Of a DNA stretch of 64,000 nt, positions 16,739 through 26,711 are shown in pieces. Every line of letters starts with the position of its first letter. Position 1 is the first letter of the stretch. Below the pieces are notes generated by a model. That model was not told the DNA's origin. It saw only the letters and a list, made by a program, of their open reading frames with translations, and did not search any database. Source of the DNA: Hippea sp. KM1 (lineage in GTDB: Bacteria; Campylobacterota_A; Desulfurellia; Desulfurellales; Hippeaceae); NCBI RefSeq assembly GCF_000526195.1, contig NZ_JAFP01000001.1, forward strand, positions 1,622,001-1,686,000, in the 5' to 3' direction. The translations under genes and the position numbers were made by a program.

Positions 16739-17958
16739 TCCACATATCCAAATCTGCCGTCGAATTTCTTTAGTATACCCTTTTTGAGTCCATCCCTGTA
16801 TTTATCCACAAGCACAGGGAAATACTGGCTCGTTATTCCCTTGTAAAACTCGCCGTGTTGCGTCTTTACCCTTGTGGTCTCTATAACAAACTCAACCGTT
16901 TTGCCTATCATCTGCTCTATAGAGTCCTTCTTTTTCTTCTCAAATAGCTCCCTGAGCCTTCTGTTCCTTTCCCTAACAACGGGCCCTCTGGGCAGTTCAA
17001 GCCTTAGGTTGTATGCAGGTGTATTGGGCCTTTTTGAATAGCTAAACACATGGGCATAGCTTAAGGGGAGATCCTTAACAAACCCATAGGTCTCCTCAAA
17101 CAGCTCATCGGTCTCACCAAAAAATCCAACAATGATATCACATCCCAAAAAAATACCCATTCTATGGCACTGGTTGGCTATCTTTTCATACTGTTGCTTT
17201 TTATAATCCCTCCCCATGAGCCTTAAGATGGCATCACTCCCCGACTGCAAAGGTATATGCAAATGCTTTGCAAACCTCCCATTCGAAACTATACCTACAA
17301 CCTCCTCATCCACATACATCGGCTCTATGGAGCTTATCCTGACCCTAAAATCCCCCTCAAGTGCATCTATATCCCTAAGAAGCCCCTTAAAATCCCTGTA
17401 TGAACCTATATTTGTCCCTGTTAAGACTATCTCAGAAAAACCAGCCCTTACAAGCCCCTTTATCTCAGATAGAACCGCATCCCTATCCTTATCCCTCTGC
17501 CTGCCCCTCAAAAACGGGATTATGCAATAGGTGCAGTGGTTATCACACCCCTCCTGAATCTTAACAAACGCCCTGCTCTTTTGTGTATATTGAGAGAGGG
17601 TTCTATTAATCGGATAGGTCTTGGTTGCATCGGATATATCGCTTGAAGGGTTTTTGATAAACTCTGCCATCCTGTATTTATGGGAGTTGCCGGCAAGAAT
17701 AAATCTATCCTTTAACTTTTCCTCCAAATAGCTGTCACAGCCGGTATAGACCACCCTGCCCCTTTTGGCTGCCGATTTAGCTAAAAGCCTCGATTCCTTT
17801 GAGGCCTTGGCCGTAACGGCGCATGAGTTCACTATGTAAAGATGGGCAGACTCATCAAAATCAACGATTTGATGACCTTCCTTTGTCAAATCCTCTATCA
17901 TCAGTTGTGTTTCGTATTGGTTGAGCTTACAGCCCAATGTCTTTATGGCTATTCTCAT
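16726..17958 (-). CDS. mtaB: tRNA t6A37 methylthiotransferase MtaB
   Basis: A radical-SAM methylthiotransferase that converts N6-threonylcarbamoyladenosine at tRNA position 37 to the 2-methylthio form. The N-terminal UPF0004 domain has the three cluster Cys residues (TLGCKLNQYE, NSCAVT, YTGC; about 10, 46 and 74). The radical SAM motif is EGCDNHCTYC (about 138-145). A C-terminal TRAM domain (VEFVIETT...HGEFYKGITSQYFPV) completes the 410 aa. The GCKLNQYE start distinguishes MtaB from MiaB (GCQMN) and RimO. Translation is coupled to hisB upstream and the MBL gene downstream. Confidence 0.95.
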   Translation of the reverse strand: MRIAIKTLGCKLNQYETQLMIEDLTKEGHQIVDFDESAHLYIVNSCAVTAKASKESRLLAKSAAKRGRVVYTGCDSYLEEKLKDRFILAGNSHKYRMAEFIKNPSSDISDATKTYPINRTLSQYTQKSRAFVKIQEGCDNHCTYCIIPFLRGRQRDKDRDAVLSEIKGLVRAGFSEIVLTGTNIGSYRDFKGLLRDIDALEGDFRVRISSIEPMYVDEEVVGIVSNGRFAKHLHIPLQSGSDAILRLMGRDYKKQQYEKIANQCHRMGIFLGCDIIVGFFGETDELFEETYGFVKDLPLSYAHVFSYSKRPNTPAYNLRLELPRGPVVRERNRRLRELFEKKKKDSIEQMIGKTVEFVIETTRVKTQHGEFYKGITSQYFPVLVDKYRDGLKKGILKKFDGRFGYVEWAE

Positions 17959-18518
17959 AGGGTTCCTTTTGTGGACGGTGTCTGATCCGTTCTCCTTATG
18001 GCGGCTTTTAAGCTGTGGGCAACGGATTTAAATACGGCCTCTGCTATATGGTGCTTATTCATGCCGCTTAGCTGTTTTATATGCAGAACCATACCACCGT
18101 TAAAGGCAAAGGCCCTGAAAAACTCCTCAATGAGTTCGGAGTCAAAATTGCCTATATTACCCCTCAATCCGACATCAAAATTCAAGTAAAACCTGTTGCA
18201 GATATCGATACTGGATAAAACCAGGGCATCATCCATGGGTATTATGGCCCATCCAAACCTCGCAAAACCCCTACCTTCTAAGGATTTCTTTATAGCTTGT
18301 CCTAAAACGATACCCACATCCTCAACGGTGTGGTGGAAATCGACCTCAAGGTCCCCTTTTGCCTTTACCATCAAGTCGATTCCGGAATGCTTCGATAAGG
18401 CAGAAAGCATATGGTCAAAAAAACCTATACCTGTGTCTATATCAAAATTGCCCTTGCCGTCTATATCAATTCCGACAACAATGTCGGTCTCCTTTGTTTT
18501 GCGTTTTAACTCTATCAT
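17955..18518 (-). CDS. hisB: Imidazoleglycerol-phosphate dehydratase
   Basis: The sixth step of histidine biosynthesis, imidazole-glycerol phosphate to imidazole-acetol phosphate. The 187-aa monofunctional form has the metal motifs GIGFFDHMLS, VDFHHTVEDVGI and MNKHHIAEAVFKS, and ends RRTDQTPSTKGTL, the canonical C-terminal tail. It lacks the HisN phosphatase domain of E. coli HisB. It is the only his gene visible here, embedded between ispA and mtaB with 4-base overlaps, so the his pathway is dispersed in this genome. Confidence 0.97.
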   Translation of the reverse strand: MIELKRKTKETDIVVGIDIDGKGNFDIDTGIGFFDHMLSALSKHSGIDLMVKAKGDLEVDFHHTVEDVGIVLGQAIKKSLEGRGFARFGWAIIPMDDALVLSSIDICNRFYLNFDVGLRGNIGNFDSELIEEFFRAFAFNGGMVLHIKQLSGMNKHHIAEAVFKSVAHSLKAAIRRTDQTPSTKGTL

Positions 18519-19387
18519 CTATCCCTCTCAACAATTAATCTGGCTATGTCTATTAGATCCTTACTCCCCTCAATGCCCTCAATCTGAGAAATAGCCATCT
18601 CCTTAAGCCTTTGGGCCATATCATAAGACCTTTCCAGCCCATAAACCCTTGGATAGGTTAGGGTGTTGTTGATCTCGTCCACCTTCTTCTTGCCCAACTT
18701 CTTCTCATCCCCCACAACATCCAGGTAATCGTCTATTATCTGGAAGGCAACGCCCGCATAGAGCCCGTATTTTGCAAGCCTATTTAGCTGCTTTTCATCG
18801 GGATTGCCGCATATTGCACCGCATACAACGCTGGCCTGTATGAGCTTGGCGGTCTTATGCTTGTGGATAAAATTAACAAGCCGCTTTGGAGAATACCCCT
18901 CAAGCCTCTGCCTGGAGCTTAACACATCCACCACCTGACCCACAACCATACCACCAATACCGGCATTATTGGAAAGCCACTGGATTATCTTGACCTTTCT
19001 TGTATCGTCTATAGGGGCATCGGCTATAACACTGAAGGTATAGGTGTTGAGGCCATCACCGACAAGGAGGGCCAAATCCTCACCGTAAACCTTGTGGTTG
19101 GCTGGCTTGCCCCGCCTGAAATCATCATTATCCATAACGGGCAAATCATCATGTATCAAGGAATACGCATGCAGAAGCTCAATAGCCGCTGCTATATGGA
19201 GGCTTTCTGCATCATCTGCACCAAACATGGAGGCAGCGCACATAACAAGCATAGCTCTTATTCTCTTCCCTCCGCTCTTTGGCGTGTAGAATAAAGCCTC
19301 CTGGAATACCTTAGGGAATCTCTTAACCTCTGCAAGCTCATCTATGAAGCTATCGACCAGCTCTTTGTAATGGCTCAGCTTACTCAT
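18515..19387 (-). CDS. ispA: Short-chain polyprenyl (farnesyl/geranylgeranyl) diphosphate synthase
   Basis: A 290-aa trans-isoprenyl diphosphate synthase that condenses isopentenyl diphosphate with allylic primers. The first Asp-rich motif is HDDLPVMDNDDFRRGKPANHK, and the second is FQIIDDYLDVVGDEKKLGKK. YTPKSGGKRIRAML matches the substrate-binding G-G-K-R-I-R motif. Product length (C15 or C20) is not certain. It overlaps xseB by 8 bases and hisB by 4 bases; xseB-ispA linkage is common in bacteria. Confidence 0.95.
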   Translation of the reverse strand: MSKLSHYKELVDSFIDELAEVKRFPKVFQEALFYTPKSGGKRIRAMLVMCAASMFGADDAESLHIAAAIELLHAYSLIHDDLPVMDNDDFRRGKPANHKVYGEDLALLVGDGLNTYTFSVIADAPIDDTRKVKIIQWLSNNAGIGGMVVGQVVDVLSSRQRLEGYSPKRLVNFIHKHKTAKLIQASVVCGAICGNPDEKQLNRLAKYGLYAGVAFQIIDDYLDVVGDEKKLGKKKVDEINNTLTYPRVYGLERSYDMAQRLKEMAISQIEGIEGSKDLIDIARLIVERDR

Positions 19388-19598
19388 CGTTAAAGTCCTC
19401 TGTCTTGAGTTTGCCGTTTTCTATAGACCTTATGGTCTTTATCCTGTTTTCTGCCTCCTCAAGCTTCTTTGAGCAAAACTCAACAAGCTTCATCCCCTCC
19501 TCATATAGACCTATGGCCTCCTCAAGCATAATGTTCTCGTTCTCAAGCCTCTTTGCAATCTCTTCAAGCCTATTCAATGCCTCCTCAAAGCTCTCCAT
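19380..19598 (-). CDS. xseB: Exodeoxyribonuclease VII small subunit
   Basis: A 72-aa helical protein (MESFEEALNRLEEIAKRLENE...LEEAIGLYEEGMKLVEFCSKKLEEAENRI) that forms coiled coils around the XseA nuclease in single-strand DNA degradation. The ATG at 19598 is chosen because GGAG lies 7 bases upstream and it overlaps the preceding stop as TGATG; an in-frame TTG at 19610 lacks a ribosome site. The large-subunit gene xseA is 21 kb away at 40554-42020, so the two subunits are unlinked. Confidence 0.93.
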   Translation of the reverse strand: MESFEEALNRLEEIAKRLENENIMLEEAIGLYEEGMKLVEFCSKKLEEAENRIKTIRSIENGKLKTEDFNDE

Positions 19599-20896
19599 CA
19601 CAAACTCCAATAGATAGCGTTTTTAACCCTATTTTTATCAACAACCCCCTTTATGTCAACAAAAACGCCACCCCTATCCACAAAGCCTATCCATTCGTCT
19701 ATCCCATCCAGCAACACCTTATGCTTAACGGCCAGAACCACAAGGTCATAGCTGCTTTTGAGCCGATTCTTCCGGCTTAATTCTATACCGTATTCCTCCT
19801 TTACTTCGTCTTCATCTGCAAGCGGGTCAAATACATCGACCACAACGCCAAACTCCTCCAACTCCCTAATAATGTCTATAACCCTGCTGTTTCTTATATC
19901 AGGCACATTCTCCTTAAATGTAATACCCAACACAAGTGCCCTGCTTGATAGAACCGTTCTGCCGCTTTTTATGAGCTTCTTAACCGCCTCTTTTGCCACA
20001 TATTCACCCATCGAATCGTTTATACGCCTGCCCGATAGTATAACCTCGGGGTGATAGCCTATCTCCTGGGCCTTGTATGTCAGATAATACGGGTCAACGC
20101 CTATGCAGTGCCCGCCGACAAGTCCAGGCTCAAAGGGCAAGAAGTTCCACTTGGTCTTAGCAGCCTCCAATACAGCATATGTGTTTATACCCATCATGTT
20201 GAAGATCTTGGAAAGCTCATTCATCAGGGCTATGTTTATATCCCTCTGCGTATTCTCTATGACCTTTGCAGCCTCTGCAACCTCTATGGACTCGGCGATA
20301 AAGATATTGTCGTTGTTCATCCTTCCATACACCTTAGCCAAAAGCTCGGCCGTCTCCTTATTGCATCCACTGACTATCTTGGTTATCTTATCGGGTGTAT
20401 GCACCTTATCGCCAGGGTTTATCCTCTCAGGAGAATACCCAACAAAGAAGTCCTGGCAATACTTCAAGCCCGAAACCTCCTCAAGAATCGGCACGCACTC
20501 CTCCTGCGTGGCAAACGGATAAACCGTCGATTCGTAAACCACTATACTGCCCTTTTTGATGTGTCTGGCCACGGTATTCGTTGCACCCTTTAGTGGTCTT
20601 AAATCAGGAAGCTTATGGCTATCGATCGGTGTCGGCACAGCAACTATGAACAGGTCGGCCTTATCCAGAACACCCTCATCACAGCTAAACTCTATACCGT
20701 TTTTTAAAAAGTCCACACCCTTAAGCTCTCCGGTTGAATCTATACCCCTTTTTAGCTCCTCAATCCTCTCCCTTTTTACATCAAATCCGATCGTCTTAAA
20801 ATACTTCGATAGGTGATACAAAAGGGGCATACCCACATAACCAAGACCAATAACGGCTATGGTTTTCTCCTTGTCTAAAAACTCCTCAAACCTCAT
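19598..20896 (-). CDS. UDP-sugar 6-dehydrogenase (WecC/TviB-like)
   Basis: A 432-aa NAD-dependent UDP-hexose/HexNAc dehydrogenase that oxidises C6 to a uronate for surface polysaccharide. It has the Rossmann motif VIGLGYVGMPLLYHL, VPTPID, YESTVYPFATQEE, YSPERINPGDK and the catalytic Cys in LVGGHCIGVDPYYLTYKAQ, plus the C-terminal VLGITFKENVPDIRNS. These features match the UDP-N-acetyl-mannosaminuronate/galactosaminuronate group (WecC, TviB, WbpA/O) better than UDP-glucose dehydrogenase. No polysaccharide cluster surrounds it; it is upstream of xseB with a 1-base overlap. The ribosome site is GGAGG. Confidence 0.9.
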   Translation of the reverse strand: MRFEEFLDKEKTIAVIGLGYVGMPLLYHLSKYFKTIGFDVKRERIEELKRGIDSTGELKGVDFLKNGIEFSCDEGVLDKADLFIVAVPTPIDSHKLPDLRPLKGATNTVARHIKKGSIVVYESTVYPFATQEECVPILEEVSGLKYCQDFFVGYSPERINPGDKVHTPDKITKIVSGCNKETAELLAKVYGRMNNDNIFIAESIEVAEAAKVIENTQRDINIALMNELSKIFNMMGINTYAVLEAAKTKWNFLPFEPGLVGGHCIGVDPYYLTYKAQEIGYHPEVILSGRRINDSMGEYVAKEAVKKLIKSGRTVLSSRALVLGITFKENVPDIRNSRVIDIIRELEEFGVVVDVFDPLADEDEVKEEYGIELSRKNRLKSSYDLVVLAVKHKVLLDGIDEWIGFVDRGGVFVDIKGVVDKNRVKNAIYWSL

Positions 20897-20908
20897 ACAT
20901 TCCTCCTG

Positions 20909-21670
20909 CTAAACGATTAAGAAAAATAAAACAGCAATTATCATCCTATATACACCAAAGCTTATAAGTGTATACCTGCTAACAAACCCTATAAACCCCT
21001 TGACGGCTATTAAGGCAGAAAAGAATGAAACCACAAATCCTATGGCAATCAGGTGCCATTCAGAGGGTGTTATGTGTAAACCGCTTTTGTATATGTCATA
21101 ACCGGTGGCTGCAAACATCGTCGGTATGGCGAGCAAGAAGGAAAACTCCACCGCCTCCTTCCTTGAAAGCCCTGCAAACATACCGCCGATAATACTTGAG
21201 GCTGAGCGTGATGTGCCCGGTATAGAGGCCAACGATTGAAACAGCCCCACAACAATCGCACCCTTATAGCCCATCTGGTCTATTCTGCCCGATGGTTTTT
21301 TCCTTTTGAAGTAAACCTCAAGCGCTATAATCAAAACACCGCCCACAAAGAGCGAATAGATAACCAGATGGGGATTAAAGAAGTAATGCTTTATGATTTT
21401 ATACAACACAAAACCCACAATTCCCGTTGGTATAAAGGCAAAGATCACCCTCTTCCACATCTCAAAATCCTTCTTTAGCCTTTCAAAATACAAAAACACC
21501 ACGCTTAGGATGGCCCCAAGCTGTATAACAATCTCAAATGTCTTAACAAAATCGGTCTGCTTTATGCCAAGCAGGGTGCTTGCAAGGATCAAATGCCCCG
21601 TTGAGGATATGGGCAAAAACTCCGTCAAACCCTCAACAATTCCCAATATTATCGCATCAACTATACTCAT
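20909..21670 (-). CDS. uppP: Undecaprenyl-diphosphatase
   Basis: A 253-aa polytopic membrane enzyme (BacA/UppP type) that recycles undecaprenyl diphosphate to the monophosphate carrier for peptidoglycan and O-antigen synthesis. The two signature motifs are present: EGLTEFLPISSTGHLIL near the N-terminus and PGTSRSASSIIGGMFAGLSR in the middle, with about 7-8 membrane segments. It overlaps the EamA transporter gene by 14 bases upstream and lies 12 bases before the UDP-sugar dehydrogenase gene. Confidence 0.96.
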   Translation of the reverse strand: MSIVDAIILGIVEGLTEFLPISSTGHLILASTLLGIKQTDFVKTFEIVIQLGAILSVVFLYFERLKKDFEMWKRVIFAFIPTGIVGFVLYKIIKHYFFNPHLVIYSLFVGGVLIIALEVYFKRKKPSGRIDQMGYKGAIVVGLFQSLASIPGTSRSASSIIGGMFAGLSRKEAVEFSFLLAIPTMFAATGYDIYKSGLHITPSEWHLIAIGFVVSFFSALIAVKGFIGFVSRYTLISFGVYRMIIAVLFFLIV

Positions 21671-22526
21671 CGGCCACCCCTTTGGTTAGTTGTGATTTGA
21701 GCGTCTGCAAGATACCGCTTGCAACTATCATCAAACCGCCCGCTATTTTATAAAAGTTCAAATCCTCTTTAAAGAACAAAAATCCAAACATTACGGCAAA
21801 GAATATCTCTAAATACGACAATATACCGTACTCTATAGCCCTCAGGTGGCCTATGGCGTTTATCATAAGCGTTATGGCAAAAAGGCCGCAAACCAGGGAC
21901 ATAGCCAAAACCAAAGCCAAATCCCTAATAGATAAATCAAAGGAGGGTTTCAGGATAACAAGAAACGGTATAAGCGTTAAAAAACCAAAGACAAATTGAA
22001 AAAAGCTCACACTGAGCAGGCTTTCTCTATCCCTTATAGCCCTATTTGAAACTATCAGAAGCCCGTATGAAAGACCAGATAACAGGCCATAGACAAAAGA
22101 AGAGAGGCGGTTAAATGAAAATCTAAACTCAAGTGTCATAACAAGGCCGGCCATTGCAAGCCCTAAGCACAATATATCAAAACCAGAAAGCCTCTCCTTT
22201 AAAAAGAAAACACCCGCAACAGCTGCTATCTGTGGGCCTAAATATAAAAGCAAAACGGATAGCGACATAGAGGTTGTTTTTATCGATTGAATATAGAATA
22301 CAATCGTGAGGCTCAAAAAGACGCCGCTTGCTATTGTCGCCTTTGATGGTAAGCCTGGCTTGACCCCTTTAAATACCAAAATAAAAAAGAGCACAACAAC
22401 GGGTATGCCAAGCCTGAAAGCCGTCAATACCAGGGCATTGACATCGACGGTCTTTACAAACAGACCCAGGCTCCCCATAAACAGGGCAGCCAAAACCGCC
22501 GATAGATAACCGATTTTTTTATCCAT
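21657..22526 (-). CDS. EamA/DMT-family transporter
   Basis: A 289-aa protein with ten hydrophobic segments in two five-helix repeats, the drug/metabolite transporter layout. The first repeat has SLGLFVKTVDVNALVLTAFRLGIP; the second ends EYGILSYLEIFFAVMFGFLFFKEDL, the family's P/S-LE-P-like motif near the C-terminus. The DMT family exports amino acids, metabolites or lipid-linked sugars. The substrate is unknown. First gene of a minus-strand run with uppP. Confidence 0.87.
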   Translation of the reverse strand: MDKKIGYLSAVLAALFMGSLGLFVKTVDVNALVLTAFRLGIPVVVLFFILVFKGVKPGLPSKATIASGVFLSLTIVFYIQSIKTTSMSLSVLLLYLGPQIAAVAGVFFLKERLSGFDILCLGLAMAGLVMTLEFRFSFNRLSSFVYGLLSGLSYGLLIVSNRAIRDRESLLSVSFFQFVFGFLTLIPFLVILKPSFDLSIRDLALVLAMSLVCGLFAITLMINAIGHLRAIEYGILSYLEIFFAVMFGFLFFKEDLNFYKIAGGLMIVASGILQTLKSQLTKGVADEYS

Positions 22527-22552
22527 GGAGCGATTATATAAAAAAGTTTGAT

Positions 22553-23566
22553 TTAATCAAATGCCTCTTCTATGAATCCGGCCAAAACCACAACACCATC
22601 AAGATAAACACAGGCAACCTGGCCGGGTGTGGGTGCAAAGACAGAAGAATTAAACTTTAAAAGGAAATATGTTTCATTCAACTCAACTATGCAGGGCACC
22701 TCTTCCATCTTTGAGCGGAGCTTGGCTGTGGCCTTGAATCTCCTATCCGGTGCATACAGCAGATTCTCAACCGAGGCTTTAACTGTTCTTTTGTAAAGCT
22801 CCTTCTTTGTCGATAGCTGTATATCGCCTGTTTGGGGGTCTATTCTTTTGACATACAAAGGCTCCTTATAGGCAATCCCTAAACCCCTTCTCTGGCCAAC
22901 CGTATAGCCAAATATGCCCTGATGCCTCTTAATCTTTTTGCCATTTAGCACAAAGTATCCAGCCTTATCCTTAAGTTTGTTTTTTAACAAATCCCTGTAA
23001 TCCCCTTCTATGAAACAGACATCAAAACTATCCTTTTTTTGGGCCAATCCCAGGCCAAGCCTTTTTGCTATCTGTCTGGTTGTATCCTTTGAACCTATCT
23101 CGGATAGGGGAAAGATAAGCCTTTCTATCTGTTTCTCTTTTAAAAAACACAAAAAATAGGATTGATCCTTCGTTGAGTCCGATTTTGCAATAAGGGGCCT
23201 GTTGAATCTATAGCTAACCCTTGCATAATGGCCGGTTGCAAGCCTTTGGCAGCCCAACCTCTCTGATGCCTCTATAAGATAATTAAACTTAACATCCCTG
23301 TTGCAAACCACGCAGGGGTTTGGTGTTTTGCCCTCAGAATAGGTCTTAAAAAAATAGTCAATCACCCTCTTTCTAAATTCAGAGGAGTAATCAAAGCAGT
23401 GCCACTCTATACCCAAAAACTCAGCTATTCTTTCGGCCTGTTTTATGTCCGACTCATCATCGTATAGCTTAAGCGTAATGCCAACCACATCATATCCTTC
23501 CTCTTTTAGCAAAAACGCAGCTATGGATGAATCCACCCCGCCCGAAAGGGCAACAGCCACCCTCAT
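22553..23566 (-). CDS. mnmA: tRNA-specific 2-thiouridylase MnmA
   Basis: Thiolates U34 of tRNA-Lys, Glu and Gln. 337 aa from the chosen ATG. It has the PP-loop VALSGGVDSSIAAFLLK, the first catalytic Cys in TPNPCVVCNRDVKF, the ATP-linked ATGHYARV, KDQSYFL, and the second catalytic Cys in SFDVCFIEG. The C-terminal half contains GYTVGQRRGLGIA and PLYVKRIDPQTG. The ATG at 23566 is preferred because MRVAVALSGG is the usual N-terminus; an upstream in-frame ATG (23587) would add seven residues. It is divergent from the phospholipase-like gene. Confidence 0.95.
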   Translation of the reverse strand: MRVAVALSGGVDSSIAAFLLKEEGYDVVGITLKLYDDESDIKQAERIAEFLGIEWHCFDYSSEFRKRVIDYFFKTYSEGKTPNPCVVCNRDVKFNYLIEASERLGCQRLATGHYARVSYRFNRPLIAKSDSTKDQSYFLCFLKEKQIERLIFPLSEIGSKDTTRQIAKRLGLGLAQKKDSFDVCFIEGDYRDLLKNKLKDKAGYFVLNGKKIKRHQGIFGYTVGQRRGLGIAYKEPLYVKRIDPQTGDIQLSTKKELYKRTVKASVENLLYAPDRRFKATAKLRSKMEEVPCIVELNETYFLLKFNSSVFAPTPGQVACVYLDGVVVLAGFIEEAFD

Positions 23567-23631
23567 TGCATAAACCACTATACACATTTAACACCCAAAA
23601 TCCAGAATATTGGCAATGCGTATTAAAAAAT

Positions 23632-23659
23632 TTGACTTTTGGTTTTTTTGCTGTATTAT
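23632..23659 (+). promoter_or_regulatory. Promoter of the phospholipase-like gene, apparently leaderless
   Basis: TTGACT (23632-23637), 16 bases and TATTAT (23654-23659). The -10 box ends only 7 bases before the ATG at 23667, so transcription should begin at or next to the start codon. Confidence 0.65.
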
Positions 23660-23666
23660 GAGGGTG

Positions 23667-24404
23667 ATGTCAAGGTTCTTCCTGATCTTATTTACAACCG
23701 TTGTCGCCATACTGACAGCACCAAAAATCAGCTTCGCATGGGGACCTTCGGTGCATATAGGCATATCGTTGGCAAGCATGGAAAGCCTGCCGAATTACCT
23801 AAAGCTGTTGCTTGCAAGCCACCTCAATGAATATCTATACGGTTGCCTGGCTCCGGATTTCATCGTGGGAAAGAGTTTCAGCCACAAGGACAAACACTCG
23901 CACAACTGGAAGATAGGCTTCTCCATCCTGAACAGCTCAGATACAGATAAACAGAAGGCCTTTGCACTGGGCTATCTAAGCCACCTTGCAGCAGATAGCG
24001 TGGCACACGGCATAATGGCAAAGAACCTCTCGAATATAAAACACCTTTATCTGGAGAGTTTAGCCGACGCTATGTGCGAAAACTCATACAAAAAACTTGC
24101 AAAGCGCATAATGAGCAGATATAATTCGCCCTTAGACACTCACTTTAAAGAGAAGGTCGACACGGTTCTTTTCAGTTTTGGTGTAAGCAAGCTTATTTTT
24201 AAAGGTATCGTTAGGGCAACCTCATTCCGTGTGGGGGAGAAGGGGTTTCAAAGGATACTTCTGAATAAGAGGTTAGCTGAGGTTTTCTCTGTGGATTACT
24301 CTCAACTGAAGAATTATATCGAGCTTTCAAAAGAGTTTACCATAGATGTTCTTACCAACGGGGAATCCTCCTCGGTTGTAAATATAAGTGCCATAAGTGA
24401 ATAA
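23667..24404 (+). CDS. Zinc-dependent phospholipase C-like exported protein
   Basis: 245 aa. Residues 1-25 form a signal peptide ([15 protein letters not shown]...KISFA). Mature [10 protein letters not shown] gives the N-terminal Trp and a His ligand; [26 protein letters not shown] and [17 protein letters not shown] give further His and Asp zinc ligands. This is the pattern of the zinc-dependent PLC/S1-P1 nuclease-like domain (PF00882). The substrate is unknown; such proteins are usually periplasmic. The start is ATG 23667: a second ATG at 23658 lies inside the -10 box. There is no usable Shine-Dalgarno at normal spacing, so the mRNA is probably leaderless. Confidence 0.82.
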   Translation: MSRFFLILFTTVVAILTAPKISFAWGPSVHIGISLASMESLPNYLKLLLASHLNEYLYGCLAPDFIVGKSFSHKDKHSHNWKIGFSILNSSDTDKQKAFALGYLSHLAADSVAHGIMAKNLSNIKHLYLESLADAMCENSYKKLAKRIMSRYNSPLDTHFKEKVDTVLFSFGVSKLIFKGIVRATSFRVGEKGFQRILLNKRLAEVFSVDYSQLKNYIELSKEFTIDVLTNGESSSVVNISAISE

Positions 24405-24442
24405 TCTTTAAAAAAATAAAAACGGATGATAGAGGGGTTTTT

Positions 24443-25753
24443 ATGTATTCAAGGGAAGAGTTAAATAAAAGGAAATTAGTGGAGCTGGTCGAGATCGGAA
24501 AGAGCCTGGGTATACCCACAACAATCAAAAGGAAAAACGACCTAATAGAGGAGATACTAAAAAGAACAACAGCCAAAGAAGAGAAAGATACCACAAAGGA
24601 GCAACAAAAGAGACAGGAAAAAGAGGAGTCCCAACCCCAAAGCCTTATGAAGGGTGAGGGCGTTTTGGAGATACTGCCGGATAACTTTGGATTTCTTCGC
24701 TCATCCAAAAACAACTATTTGGCAGGGCCAAACGACATATATGTATCACCTTCCCAGATCAAGAAGTTTGGTCTAAAAACGGGTGATTACATATACGGCC
24801 AGGTCAGGGCGCCAAAGGAGAATGAGAAGTACTATGCACTACTAAAGATAGAGCAGATCAATTACAAAGACCCCAATGAGGCCCTAAAGCGAAAGCACTT
24901 CGACGATTTGACGCCCCTATACCCAATGGAGAGGATCAAGCTTGAAACCACACCAGACAACATGTCATCGAGGGTCATGGATCTAATAACACCTATAGGT
25001 AAAGGCCAGAGGGGTCTAATCGTTGCACCACCAAGAACGGGAAAGACAATGCTCTTGCAGAATATAGCAAACAGCATAACACAGAACCACCCGGAGATAA
25101 AGATCATAGTGCTTCTGATAGATGAAAGACCTGAAGAGGTCACCGATATGAAGCGCTCTGTCAAGGCTGAGGTTATAAGCTCCACCTTTGACGAATCACC
25201 CGAAAGGCATATACAGGTGGCAGAGATCGTTTTAGAAAGGGCAAAGAGGCTGGTTGAGCACGGATACGATGTATTGATCCTGCTTGACTCCATAACGAGG
25301 CTGGCAAGGGCTTACAACTCCGTTATACCGCCAAGCGGCAAGGTTCTATCCGGTGGTCTTGATTCAAACGCGCTCCAGAAACCGAAAAGGTTTTTTGGTG
25401 CAGCAAGGAATGTCGAAGACGGTGGCAGCCTGACAATCATAGCAACAGCCCTCATAGATACAGGCTCAAGGATGGACGATGTTATATTTGAGGAGTTCAA
25501 GGGCACAGGCAACATGGAGCTGCACTTAGACAGGGGATTATCAGACAGAAGGATATTCCCGGCAATAGACATAACCCGCTCAGGCACAAGGAAAGAGGAA
25601 CTTTTGGTTCCAAGGGATCAGCTCAATAGAATTTGGATCCTAAGAAAGATACTCATAGAGATGAACGACATAGACGCCATGCTGTTCCTCTTAGACAAGC
25701 TCTCAAAGACAAAATCAAACAGGGAATTCTTAGAATCAATGAACCGTGGATAG
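24443..25753 (+). CDS. rho: Transcription termination factor Rho
   Basis: A 436-aa hexameric RNA helicase ending transcription at Rho-dependent sites. Residues 1-45 are the Rho-N helical domain ([28 protein letters not shown]). A charged Lys/Glu/Gln linker follows (45-70). Then comes the RNA-binding cold-shock-like domain ([21 protein letters not shown]...[18 protein letters not shown]). The ATPase core has Walker A ([11 protein letters not shown]), Walker B ([16 protein letters not shown]) and the R-loop region. GAGGGG precedes the ATG. It overlaps the dus-family gene by 8 bases. Confidence 0.98.
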   Translation: MYSREELNKRKLVELVEIGKSLGIPTTIKRKNDLIEEILKRTTAKEEKDTTKEQQKRQEKEESQPQSLMKGEGVLEILPDNFGFLRSSKNNYLAGPNDIYVSPSQIKKFGLKTGDYIYGQVRAPKENEKYYALLKIEQINYKDPNEALKRKHFDDLTPLYPMERIKLETTPDNMSSRVMDLITPIGKGQRGLIVAPPRTGKTMLLQNIANSITQNHPEIKIIVLLIDERPEEVTDMKRSVKAEVISSTFDESPERHIQVAEIVLERAKRLVEHGYDVLILLDSITRLARAYNSVIPPSGKVLSGGLDSNALQKPKRFFGAARNVEDGGSLTIIATALIDTGSRMDDVIFEEFKGTGNMELHLDRGLSDRRIFPAIDITRSGTRKEELLVPRDQLNRIWILRKILIEMNDIDAMLFLLDKLSKTKSNREFLESMNRG

Positions 25754-26675
25754 CTTCCCTTTAGATATAAAATCAAACTACTTTTTGGCCCCCATGGCGG
25801 GCTACACCGATAAGCCGTTTAGGAAGCTATGCAGGGAGTTCGGGTGTGGTTTAACATTCAGCGAGCTTATATCCGTCAACGCCATCTATTACAAAAACAA
25901 AAAAACCCTAAAACTCATAGAGAGGGATATAATCGATAGGCCTTACTGCATCCAGTTGTTTGGCGCAGATGAAAAGATATTCCTCTATGCTGCTGAGTTT
26001 GTTGAACCGTTTTGCGACTGTATAGACATAAATGCAGGATGCCCCGCACCCAAGGTCATACGGGCAAAGGCAGGCTCTTATCTTTTAAAAGAGCCAAAAC
26101 AGCTCATAAAGATAGCCCAAACCCTAAAAAAACACATAAAGAAACCCATAAGCATAAAGATGCGTATGGGTTATGAAAAAACAAATCCAATTGAACTTTA
26201 CAAGGAGCTTGAGCAGATAGGCATAGATTTCATCACCATACACGGTAGGCTAAAGAGCCAATACTTCAAGGGTGGGGTGGATTACAACCATATAGGTCAG
26301 ATAAACAGCATCTTATCCATACCCGTTGTGGCTAACGGCGGCATCGATTCATTCAAAAAGGCCCAGGAGGTTAAAAGAATTACAGGATGCGACTATTTAA
26401 TGATAGGCCAGGCGGCCATAGGAAGGCCGTTTATCTTTGAGGATCTAAACAAGGGCATAGATTCAAAAAGGGATTTAGGTTTTGTAAAAACAGTGATGAA
26501 AAAACACCTACAATACATGATAGATTTTTGGGGCGATACGGCCATAAGGCAATTTAGAAAATTCTTTCACGCCTATTTAAAGGGTTATCCCAATATAAAA
26601 CGCTTCAATAACATGATAAACAACTGCTCAACCAATCAAGAGGCCCTGGCAATAATAGACCTGATAGAAAGTTGA
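25746..26675 (+). CDS. dus: tRNA-dihydrouridine synthase
   Basis: A 309-aa FMN-dependent TIM-barrel enzyme reducing uridines in the D-loop of tRNA. It shows [20 protein letters not shown], the catalytic Cys in [50 protein letters not shown] and [12 protein letters not shown], the DusB-like pattern. The start is GTG at 25746, overlapping the end of rho by 8 bases, so it is probably translated from the rho mRNA. Which uridine is modified cannot be told. Confidence 0.95.
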   Translation: MDSFPLDIKSNYFLAPMAGYTDKPFRKLCREFGCGLTFSELISVNAIYYKNKKTLKLIERDIIDRPYCIQLFGADEKIFLYAAEFVEPFCDCIDINAGCPAPKVIRAKAGSYLLKEPKQLIKIAQTLKKHIKKPISIKMRMGYEKTNPIELYKELEQIGIDFITIHGRLKSQYFKGGVDYNHIGQINSILSIPVVANGGIDSFKKAQEVKRITGCDYLMIGQAAIGRPFIFEDLNKGIDSKRDLGFVKTVMKKHLQYMIDFWGDTAIRQFRKFFHAYLKGYPNIKRFNNMINNCSTNQEALAIIDLIES

Positions 26676-26676
26676 C

Positions 26677-26704
26677 TTGTTATATAGATAAAAATTGATA
26701 GAAT
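26677..26704 (+). promoter_or_regulatory. Possible promoter of the DsbC-like gene, leaderless arrangement
   Basis: TTGTTA (26677-26682), 16 bases, TAGAAT (26699-26704). A better -35 match, TTGACT (26672-26677), is 21 bases away. The -10 box ends 7 bases before ATG 26712. Confidence 0.45.
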
Positions 26705-26711
26705 GGTGCCT

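Noticed and set aside
20051-20593. A 180-codon plus-strand frame opposite the UDP-sugar dehydrogenase gene
   Set aside because: The minus-strand protein is complete and conserved over this span; the plus frame has no recognisable features.
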